Under the pieces are notes generated by a model. That model ran no database searches. It was not told the DNA's origin and was given only the letters and a program-made list of their open reading frames with translations. From the NCBI RefSeq assembly GCF_035515035.1, contig NZ_DATJCA010000177.1, positions 1 to 64,000 of the forward strand: DNA of 64,000 bases, in the 5' to 3' direction. This document shows positions 1 to 7,913 of this stretch, in pieces (within the stretch, counting starts at the first letter, position 1; the number at the start of each line of letters is the position of its first letter). The stretch comes from Gelidibacter sp035515035 (GTDB taxonomy: Bacteria > Bacteroidota > Bacteroidia > Flavobacteriales > Flavobacteriaceae). The position numbers and the translations under genes were made by a program.

Positions 1-3000
1 TTGGTATCTTCCAAATAAACATTGATATTAGATGGCAGTGTAGAGAGATCATCAATACTGATGCTCAGTTCTGCTCCAGCTTTAGCTTTGATTCCCAAGG
101 GCACGATCACATCATTAAAATCTTCATAAGGTAGAGACTGAATAGCAATATCAAGACCCGTATTGTCTTCCAGTAAATTAGTAAATATCGCAAAATCAAC
201 TGCTGTCGCTCCATAAGCAGCCGCATCATAACCTGAATCCAGGCCTTTGGTTGTGCCTTCAATAAAGTACACACTGGTGGTAACGGCATTGGATGCCCTA
301 CTTAATTTAAGTTTACTTAACGCCACATTGGTATTTCCTGGTCTCCCTACAATAAAGTCATCTGAAGTTCCTGTAGTTCTCATTTCTGGCGTAAACTTAA
401 CCACTCCACCACCAACTCTAGATTTCACAAAAAAGCCCTGTCCAGGAGTAATCCGTGTTAATATGGCAGGATCTCCTATACTAGTTTGGTTCCAAACTGT
501 CCATTCGCCGGAATTACCAGTATAACCATATATGGCCTGATAGGCTTCTCCAGCTTCAAATTGATCCTTATTAGCCTCAAAGAACATTCCAAAATCAAGA
601 TACGATGGATATGGGTTTCCAATAAGGTTCCAAGAGCTTCTAGAACCCTCATAAATGGGAACATTTACAGCGTTCTTGGTAGTTGCCCCACTAAAACTCA
701 GGGTTCCCCCTTCATCTGTGGCTACTCTGTAGCCCTTACCAGGAACCATCGCAATACTCTCCGAAAGACCGGTTCCTATATCAAAATTCTCATATTTACC
801 CGAGTTCAAGTTAAATGGTGCAAAGGCATAGATGCCTTCAATACTTGGATGCTTAGATAATACACCTTCGTTTTCAGTCACAAAAGCAGCATTAAAATTT
901 CGAGCCACAGGAGGAGAAATAAGATCATTCCCACCACCTGATGTACCTCCTATCTTATTCACATATCTATTATAAATAACTGTCCCGGTTAAATACCCAG
1001 TTTCAATCAAACTTGCATAAGAAGTGGAGTTTGAATTCAGAGTCAAGGTATTTCTAACCGATAAATTGACCGCATTAATTGGGTCTACCGTAAGGGCGGC
1101 GCCAGGTGCAACAGTAATATTACGCGCAGAGGTACTTTTTGAAATAACGGCAACACCACTTTCAATGAAAATATCATCAAACTCACTGGATTCAGTTTCT
1201 TTAACACTTGGATCACCAGGGGAAGACGACCATGCGTTGTTGTCAAAGATATAGGTTTTTGGAGTCACGACATTTATCTCTAAGGTCTGGACGCATTCTT
1301 TAGATGTCATCACTTTAATATCGGCTGCAGAAGCATATTTGTTATTAATAGTACCGGGATAAGCCCCCTCTCTTGTCTCAAGTGCTTCCAAACGTATATA
1401 CCTACCTACAGCACCCCCTAGGTCGACGATTTTTAAATCATGGTTATATGCCCACATGCCTGTTTGAGCTGGCGAACCCCACACTACATCCCCAGAGGCA
1501 TCAGTTGTACTGCTGACATAAATATTGTATTCTGTAATCGTTCCATTCAAAAGATTATTTGGGTTTTCATTTGGCTCATCATATGGACGAGGTAAATAGC
1601 GGAATTCAAAAACAGGGATTTCTACTCCTAAATCGAGGTCGATAAAATGGTTATGGGGACCTAAATTTGTTGCTTCCGTTATATCTTGGTCTCCAGCCCA
1701 TAAAGTATGCCAATAAGACTTGATATTTTCATCAATAGCCAACGAGGCTTGATGCTTCCTTCCAACAATCTCTTCACTACAGAAATCGTGGATATCGACA
1801 CCTTGGACTGCTTCAAGTTGATTTAGTGTTGCGGTTACTGTATATATTCCAGACTCAGTGATATTATTGATGATGCCATTAGTTATTTCAACCCCATCTG
1901 GACCTCTCACAACATAATCGACGTTCTCATCATTAAGCGTCAATCTGATACTATCCTCCTCACGAATGGAAATCTCTTTGGAGCCACTGCCCGAGTTATC
2001 GCCTATTTCATACACTAAATAATAGTCGTCACAAGGGTCTGGCTCCACAACAACCTTATATTCTTCATTATAAATAGCTTGGATTTCTGTTTGGGTGAGT
2101 GCAATATTGTAGAGTTTAAACTTGTCCATACGGCCATCAAGTTCATCGGTTATGCCACTACTGTTTCCATTTTCTCCTCCAGGATTATTACGTAGCTCAT
2201 AAAAACCAGATAAGGTGAAGGCACTTTTCAAAGATTCTGTCGTATTGATTATGAGATCGCCTGTTACATCATCAGCGGTCTCCAACAATTCACCATTCAC
2301 ATAAAGCGATGCAATGCCTGTGGTTCCGTCATAAGTCCCAACCAGATGTTCCCATACTCCAGGTGTGTACCTCTTATCTTCCGTTCCGTCATGATAAATT
2401 ACTGCTGCACCACCGCCCTCTGTGAAAAACTCTAATTTATATACATCCGCATGATATCCGAGAAAAAAAGACGAATATAGATTTCTACTTGAAGTTTCAC
2501 CAACGTGGGTAAAAACCGCCACATTAGGAATTTTGCCGTCTGGCAACCTACTATCAACATTTCTATTCACCCAGGCCATAACCGTAATTTGGTTTGTTAA
2601 CGCTGCTCCTATTGCAGGAGATGTCGGAATGTCAACAATGGAATTACTGTTAAACTCCATACCATCCATTTCAAGGGCATTTCCTGATAAACCATCAGCG
2701 GTCCAAAAATCACCAAGTGATGCTACTGGGTTTCCGTCGTCATCATGCTCTATAATTTCTCCATGATTATCATTTCCAGAAGTGTCCCTGATTAAAGCTC
2801 CAGTACCTTCAAAAAAGTCATATTCTACCAATAAATTATCTCCGTTAAGTCTTGAATCTGGAGCACCCACCATCACTACTTCCGAAACACTTGGTACTCC
2901 GTTAGCATCTATAGCGAACAACATATAATAGCCCGGTGGCATTAGGTTAGCTTCAGGAATATCTAAAATATATGCGCCATTGTTTCCTATAGTAAAATCG

Positions 3001-4430
3001 ACTGGCACTCTGCGTTGCTCGTTATTCACACTATGGGTAGCAGAGGACATTCTTATAAAAGAAAACTTATCAATACCCGGTGTGGCCGTCACGGTTAATG
3101 TTCTTTCATAAAATGCCTTATCCGGTGCCTTTAAACTTGGACGCTCTGCCAATTCGCCATTATTATCAAACAAATAAGGCGGGCTAAATATTTCCGCATC
3201 TTTATGATTTGCGGCACATCCTTCACCACAAAGTCCGCCACCACCCATAAACACACGCCCATCCTTTAATAGAATGGCGGCACTATGGTAAGTTCGTGGT
3301 ACTTGCATACTGGCCAAGGTTCTAAATAAGTTTGTTTCGGGATTAAACATCTCAGCAGATAAATAAGCCACCTCGTCCACAAAGACTTCGGCATGATCCA
3401 AACCTCCCATAATTAGCACTTCGCCATTAGGAAGCACAACGCTGCTGACATAGATCCTTGCGTGTTCAGGATCATTAGCTGTACGGGTTACGGTCACGTG
3501 GTCAGGGTCATTAGTCGTCCCTTTAATATCAATGACGTATGCACTTGGATTACCTAAACTTCCTGAGGAGTATGAAGGGCTACCACCTACTTTTAAAATT
3601 TTCCCAATATCAAACATGGCGGCACCGCCGTTCATAGACATAGAGTCTTGAGCTCTTTGTCCAATTACTTCATAAGAGCCCATTCCACTATTCCCATTAA
3701 CATCAATCCAGTGCATGGTCTCTCCTGGGCCGGCGTGAAAAATCTTCCCGTTAGGTGCAGCAAATAACCATGCATGGTTATCTAATCGGTAAACACCCTC
3801 CGGTTCGCCATCTATATCGTTTTGATTATAGAGTAGCGAACCTGGCAATCCAGTAAGATGGGTCCATCGTTGTCCCTCTGCTGCATCACCTCGCCAAATT
3901 TCGCCATCGCGACCTCCAGCAGGGACGCCATCATTCCAAGACCCCCCAATAGTAAATGCCGAGCCATCGGCCAAGGTCACTGCGCCTTGATACCCTCTTG
4001 CTACTTTCATATTTTCATCAGCGGTCCAAATTCCAGTCTTAGGATCATAGATACTGGTTTTCTCATCAGAGCTTCCTCCGGTGACCAACAACCGACCATC
4101 TGGAAGGTTGTTAATGCCTGGACAGAACATATCATGAAAAGTTTCGGTTACGGTTCTTGGCAACACGCCTCCCTTGGCATCCAAACCACCATTAGGATCA
4201 AATATTTGGGTAAAGGTGTACCCATCATTCATGTCAAAGTGGTCATGGTATTTTGAAGACCAGGTCACCAATCTTCCATCTGGCAAATTTGCTACGGCCA
4301 CAGGCACGATATCAAATTCAATAATATCACCCCATTGACCATCAATGTGTGGCTGAGGGGTTTGAGCAAAACTTTTAAATCCTATAAATAGTAGGAAAAG
4401 AGAAAGAGCAAAAATATTTAAGCGTGTCAT
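1..4430 (-). CDS. Secreted galactose oxidase-like copper radical oxidase with LamG and F5/8C-like domains (3' end outside window)
   Basis: The frame is open from ATG at 4430 to the window edge (1476 codons, no stop), so the gene is partial. A signal peptide (residues 1-23, ending KSFAQ) precedes a kelch/galactose oxidase module with its C-terminal DUF1929-type domain at about 25-520. All cofactor positions of Fusarium galactose oxidase (AA5 family) can be matched: Cys103 in FCPG and Tyr147 in RGYQ (the Tyr-Cys cofactor pair), Trp165 in GGSW (stacking Trp), Arg215 in YRLDNHAW, Tyr381-His382 in TYHS and His466 in THSVN (copper ligands). A LamG/concanavalin-like domain (about 530-795), an F5/8 type C-like domain (about 880-1045) and a long beta-rich region containing LIGNPYPSYLDF follow, as in Bacteroidota T9SS cargo; the sorting signal itself would lie outside the window. 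Inferred role: extracellular oxidation of a primary alcohol or aldehyde group on a carbohydrate, yielding H2O2. The substrate is unknown. Confidence 0.9.
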   Translation of the reverse strand, partial: MTRLNIFALSLFLLFIGFKSFAQTPQPHIDGQWGDIIEFDIVPVAVANLPDGRLVTWSSKYHDHFDMNDGYTFTQIFDPNGGLDAKGGVLPRTVTETFHDMFCPGINNLPDGRLLVTGGSSDEKTSIYDPKTGIWTADENMKVARGYQGAVTLADGSAFTIGGSWNDGVPAGGRDGEIWRGDAAEGQRWTHLTGLPGSLLYNQNDIDGEPEGVYRLDNHAWLFAAPNGKIFHAGPGETMHWIDVNGNSGMGSYEVIGQRAQDSMSMNGGAAMFDIGKILKVGGSPSYSSGSLGNPSAYVIDIKGTTNDPDHVTVTRTANDPEHARIYVSSVVLPNGEVLIMGGLDHAEVFVDEVAYLSAEMFNPETNLFRTLASMQVPRTYHSAAILLKDGRVFMGGGGLCGEGCAANHKDAEIFSPPYLFDNNGELAERPSLKAPDKAFYERTLTVTATPGIDKFSFIRMSSATHSVNNEQRRVPVDFTIGNNGAYILDIPEANLMPPGYYMLFAIDANGVPSVSEVVMVGAPDSRLNGDNLLVEYDFFEGTGALIRDTSGNDNHGEIIEHDDDGNPVASLGDFWTADGLSGNALEMDGMEFNSNSIVDIPTSPAIGAALTNQITVMAWVNRNVDSRLPDGKIPNVAVFTHVGETSSRNLYSSFFLGYHADVYKLEFFTEGGGAAVIYHDGTEDKRYTPGVWEHLVGTYDGTTGIASLYVNGELLETADDVTGDLIINTTESLKSAFTLSGFYELRNNPGGENGNSSGITDELDGRMDKFKLYNIALTQTEIQAIYNEEYKVVVEPDPCDDYYLVYEIGDNSGSGSKEISIREEDSIRLTLNDENVDYVVRGPDGVEITNGIINNITESGIYTVTATLNQLEAVQGVDIHDFCSEEIVGRKHQASLAIDENIKSYWHTLWAGDQDITEATNLGPHNHFIDLDLGVEIPVFEFRYLPRPYDEPNENPNNLLNGTITEYNIYVSSTTDASGDVVWGSPAQTGMWAYNHDLKIVDLGGAVGRYIRLEALETREGAYPGTINNKYASAADIKVMTSKECVQTLEINVVTPKTYIFDNNAWSSSPGDPSVKETESSEFDDIFIESGVAVISKSTSARNITVAPGAALTVDPINAVNLSVRNTLTLNSNSTSYASLIETGYLTGTVIYNRYVNKIGGTSGGGNDLISPPVARNFNAAFVTENEGVLSKHPSIEGIYAFAPFNLNSGKYENFDIGTGLSESIAMVPGKGYRVATDEGGTLSFSGATTKNAVNVPIYEGSRSSWNLIGNPYPSYLDFGMFFEANKDQFEAGEAYQAIYGYTGNSGEWTVWNQTSIGDPAILTRITPGQGFFVKSRVGGGVVKFTPEMRTTGTSDDFIVGRPGNTNVALSKLKLSRASNAVTTSVYFIEGTTKGLDSGYDAAAYGATAVDFAIFTNLLEDNTGLDIAIQSLPYEDFNDVIVPLGIKAKAGAELSISIDDLSTLPSNINVYLEDT

Positions 4431-4791
4431 AATTGTTAGGAATAAGTAGGATTGTAAAAATTAAGATAGCCTCTTCGACTAAGTCTTAACTCAAGGTTGA
4501 TTAGGGTCAATATGAATTAATTCAATAGACGAATCGTCTACTTTTCGTTATAAAGAAACACACTTTAATTAAAAACGCAGATTTTATTAGGCGAACTACT
4601 AATATTTTCGACGAACTATCTCAAAAACAGATGCTTGAAAGTGGACCTATTGTTAATCATCAGGAATTTGCAATCTCGTTAACCACTCTGTGATTTCCAA
4701 ATAAAACAGCCCATAATTAAGAGTGATTTTAACAGAAAAGACAACTAGAGTTAAGAATTAAGATTAAAATTCTGTTTATCGGATAGGTCTA
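4431..4791. other. Intergenic region upstream of the galactose oxidase-like gene
   Basis: This 361-base AT-rich gap separates two genes read in the same (minus) direction. No coding sequence or RNA is recognisable. It should hold the promoter of the oxidase gene, but no clean TAnnTTTG box was seen. The only clear structure is a 15-base near-palindrome, listed separately. Confidence 0.6.
4526..4540. promoter_or_regulatory. Near-perfect palindrome TAGACGAATCGTCTA, possible operator
   Basis: Seven-base arms (TAGACGA / TCGTCTA) flank one central base, about 96 bases upstream of the oxidase start codon. The arms are complementary in sequence, but the loop is too small for an RNA hairpin, which suits a dimeric DNA-binding protein better. 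The function is inferred only from symmetry and position. Confidence 0.3.
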
Positions 4792-6171
4792 TCACACCAT
4801 ACTTTCCAAAATCATCTCAATATCCTTTTCCGTAGTATCGGGATTGATAAAACAAAAACGGGAGACGGTTTCAAAGTGGTCGCCGTTTTTCCATTTGGTG
4901 GGTGTGACCAAGGCAAACCCTTTGCGATGGTTTTCGTAGGTCCATTCGGTATAATCTTCCGGTTGCCAGCCTTTTCTTCGGTATAATACACAGGATAAAC
5001 TTGGTTCTCGCACCAATTCCAGATCAGGATGGGCTGTGATCATTCTCCCTGCAATTTGTACCAATTGAATGCCACGTTCTACCGCTTCTCTATAGCGGTC
5101 TGTCCCGTGAGTTGCCAATGAAAACCATAAGGGTAATCCGCGTACACGACGGGTCAACTGAATCTGATAATCTGTAGGGTTGAAACCATGGGCACCTTCA
5201 TCCTTAAAAATATCTAAATATGAGCCTTGTTGTGAATGGGCGTTTTTGGCCAATTCCGGCTCTTTGTAGATAACGGCACCACAATCGTAGGGCGAAAACA
5301 TCCATTTGTGAGGATCAATGGTCACGCTATCTGCCTTTTCAATACCATTAAATAAATGCCGCACCGAATCTGCAACCAAAGCACCACCGCCGTAGGCGGC
5401 ATCTACATGGAACCATAAATTTTCCTGTTCGCAAACGGATGCAATATCCTCCAAATCATCGATGATTCCCGCATTGGTTGTTCCTGCCGTGGCGACCACA
5501 GCAAACAATCGTTTGCGTTCATGGTCGGTCAAATTTTGAATCTTCAATTTTAAATCCTCGCCCGTCAATCGTTCTTCAGAATCGACCAAAAGAATATCTA
5601 CATCGCCTACTTTTGCCATCGCCTTAATGGACGAATGCGCACCAATGGAAGTGATGATCAATCCTTTTTCGTTTTGAAATTTTGGATTTTCACGCCAATG
5701 TTCTCTCGCCGTTACAATGGCCGATAAATTGGCTGCGGTTCCACCACTTGTAAATACACCGAAGGAACCTTCTGGCATTCCGGTTAATGATACGATCCAT
5801 TTCATGGCTTCATTCTCGCAAAAAATGCCGCCGGCACCTTCCATCCAATAAGCCCCGTGGATACTGGATGCTGAGGTGACCAAATCAAACATTATAGCTG
5901 CCTTGGTAGGTGATGCAGGCACAAAAGCAAGATTCCGAGGATGATCAACAGGCACATTTGCCGTTGCTAAATGATCCTTCCATAAATTAAAAGCATATTC
6001 ACCACCAATCCCTTTTGCCGTAATGGTTTCTCCTACCAGGCTTTTCAGTTCTTCTTCTTTTTTGGGCTTGCCTATGGGATGCTCGGTTGCTGAGATACGC
6101 CCAATGGCGTATTTCATAATATCCAAGGTCATCTCAATTAAGTTCAAATCAATTTTGTGCATACTTTTCAT
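4792..6171 (-). CDS. Group II pyridoxal-dependent decarboxylase
   Basis: The 459-residue protein has the full PLP fold-type I decarboxylase signature: TSGGTAANL at 141-149 (phosphate contact), HVDAAYGG at 255-262 (Asp binding the pyridine nitrogen) and DPHKW with the Schiff-base Lys at 289. Family members decarboxylate aromatic amino acids, glutamate, aspartate or diaminobutyrate; the substrate cannot be read from sequence alone. The ATG at 6171 is chosen, with Met4 as an alternative. The gene starts 10 bases after the bshC stop, so the two are probably cotranscribed. Cytoplasmic, no signal peptide. Confidence 0.88.
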   Translation of the reverse strand: MKSMHKIDLNLIEMTLDIMKYAIGRISATEHPIGKPKKEEELKSLVGETITAKGIGGEYAFNLWKDHLATANVPVDHPRNLAFVPASPTKAAIMFDLVTSASSIHGAYWMEGAGGIFCENEAMKWIVSLTGMPEGSFGVFTSGGTAANLSAIVTAREHWRENPKFQNEKGLIITSIGAHSSIKAMAKVGDVDILLVDSEERLTGEDLKLKIQNLTDHERKRLFAVVATAGTTNAGIIDDLEDIASVCEQENLWFHVDAAYGGGALVADSVRHLFNGIEKADSVTIDPHKWMFSPYDCGAVIYKEPELAKNAHSQQGSYLDIFKDEGAHGFNPTDYQIQLTRRVRGLPLWFSLATHGTDRYREAVERGIQLVQIAGRMITAHPDLELVREPSLSCVLYRRKGWQPEDYTEWTYENHRKGFALVTPTKWKNGDHFETVSRFCFINPDTTEKDIEMILESMV

Positions 6172-6181
6172 AGCTCCGAAA

Positions 6182-7792
6182 TTATTGATTTGAAACGTCT
6201 AAGATTAAGAATTCGGGTCTTAATGGTTCTAAATTTTCAACCAAATGCTGAATGATACCGTCGCCATATTCCAAATAAAACTCTGAAATATTTAGGTGTC
6301 GTTCCTGGAGACTTTGGCGTGGAAATAATTCATCTTGAAGGATTTTTACACGTTCCAAAACATCTTCCATTTTTCGCTTTTGAGCCTTTAATAACCGCTG
6401 CTCAAGATTCTCAATCCCTTTGATTTGCTTCACTTCTTGGGCGGCAACCGCACCTTTAAAGGATTTATCGGTTTGCTCAGCCAAAGCATATAAATCTTCA
6501 AATTGCTTCTTTAAATGTTCTTTTTGAGGTGTGAAATCGATGTTGATATCAGAAATGGATTTGGTCACCTTGGTCATCAAATCATCTTGACTCAAAAAGA
6601 GATCCGCAACGGATACCTTCAATTTACTAAGTCTTTCTTTCTGTTTTTCCGTGATGAGTAATACTGAATTTCTTAATAGCAAAATTGGAAAGGTCACATC
6701 CTGTGCTTCAAAATTAGATTTCAATTGCAACCAATAGGCCAATTCTCCGCCACCGCCGATATAACATAGATTAGGCAGGATAATTTCTTGGTACATGGGA
6801 CGCAAAATCACATTAGGGCTGAACCGTTCAGGATGCTCATTGACCTCAGCCAGCAATTCGTCTTTCGTCCAACGGATATCAGTGTCCAAAACACCAAATA
6901 CACCTTCGGTTTCTAAAATCCGTCCTCTTAAATTTGTATTGAGATAGAATAAATTAATTTCTCTGGGATTGACCTGTATTTTATAATTGGAAGGTAATTT
7001 ATTTATAGCTTCATTAGTTGCGGAAACTTTCTCAAATGCCGTTTGCTGAATCAATTCTTCAGCAATATAGGGCAGGTACATGTTTTTTAATACAGGATCG
7101 TTCCCATCCAAAATCACCAAACCATAAATGGCGAACAATTTATTTACCAAAAACCGAGTGGCCTGGGTTAAATTATCATGTTCCAAATACGCTTGTTGAA
7201 ATAGCTTTTTTAAAGATTTAGAATTTTCACTTTTGTCCAATTGTGCGGCAAACACTTCATAAACATGGTCCAAACCTTTCAAATCCAGTTCTCCTACGGC
7301 GCCAGATGCTTCCCGATTCCACTGCACTTTTTTCCCCTTAAAATTAAAGAAGTTGATTTCTTCAAAATCGTGATCTTCTGTAGCCATCCAAAAAACAGGC
7401 ACAAAATTAAAGTGGGGATAGGCGGTTTTTAGTTCCTTACAAAGATTGATTGTGGAAACAATCTTATAGAAAAAATACAAAGGGCCAGTAAACAAATTCA
7501 GCTGATGCCCTGTGGTCACCGTAAACGTTGTGCCGTGTTTTAGGAGATCAATATTGGTTAGGGTCATGGAAGAAATACTCAACCCTTCATATTGCAGCAT
7601 GAGTGCCTTGACCAAATCTGATCTATTTTTCTTATTATAATTTAATTGCTTTTCTTCAATCTGCTTTTCAAAATTCCCAAGTTTTGGAAAACGATTATAA
7701 AATGGCTCGAGATTTTCCTTTTCATCTAGATAATCGCAAATCAAGGAAGAAAAATAGTTGGTGTCTTTGAATGGGATATAATGGGTTGGCAT
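6182..7792 (-). CDS. bshC: BshC, bacillithiol biosynthesis cysteine-adding enzyme
   Basis: The 536-residue protein matches BshC, which adds cysteine to glucosaminyl-malate in the last step of bacillithiol synthesis. Diagnostic segments are TGHQLNLFTGPLYFFYK near residue 97, the PVFWMATEDHDFEEIN stretch and YIGGGGELAYWLQLK, followed by a C-terminal region with coiled-coil helices (about 430-505) typical of this nucleotidyltransferase-like enzyme. Length agrees with the family. It heads a two-gene unit with the decarboxylase downstream. A minus-strand -7 box (7815-7822) lies about 23 bases before the start, so the mRNA leader would be short. Confidence 0.93.
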   Translation of the reverse strand: MPTHYIPFKDTNYFSSLICDYLDEKENLEPFYNRFPKLGNFEKQIEEKQLNYNKKNRSDLVKALMLQYEGLSISSMTLTNIDLLKHGTTFTVTTGHQLNLFTGPLYFFYKIVSTINLCKELKTAYPHFNFVPVFWMATEDHDFEEINFFNFKGKKVQWNREASGAVGELDLKGLDHVYEVFAAQLDKSENSKSLKKLFQQAYLEHDNLTQATRFLVNKLFAIYGLVILDGNDPVLKNMYLPYIAEELIQQTAFEKVSATNEAINKLPSNYKIQVNPREINLFYLNTNLRGRILETEGVFGVLDTDIRWTKDELLAEVNEHPERFSPNVILRPMYQEIILPNLCYIGGGGELAYWLQLKSNFEAQDVTFPILLLRNSVLLITEKQKERLSKLKVSVADLFLSQDDLMTKVTKSISDINIDFTPQKEHLKKQFEDLYALAEQTDKSFKGAVAAQEVKQIKGIENLEQRLLKAQKRKMEDVLERVKILQDELFPRQSLQERHLNISEFYLEYGDGIIQHLVENLEPLRPEFLILDVSNQ

Positions 7793-7814
7793 ATTCGAAT
7801 TTAAATTTGAATTG

Positions 7815-7883
7815 TAAAGATAATGCTCTTAACTTTTTTTGAGTACTAAATTAAAGTTAATTCACTTTGGCTTCCTATCTTTA
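7815..7883. promoter_or_regulatory. Divergent promoter pair between bshC and the M14 peptidase gene
   Basis: Two copies of TATCTTTA, close to the Bacteroidota -7 consensus TAnnTTTG, face away from each other: 7815-7822 on the minus strand for bshC and 7876-7883 on the plus strand for the peptidase. No convincing TTG -33 element is at the usual distance from either, so the assignment rests on the -7 boxes and the divergent layout. Confidence 0.45.
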
Positions 7884-7913
7884 CTCAACTAATTTATTCC
7901 ACACCCCTTCATT

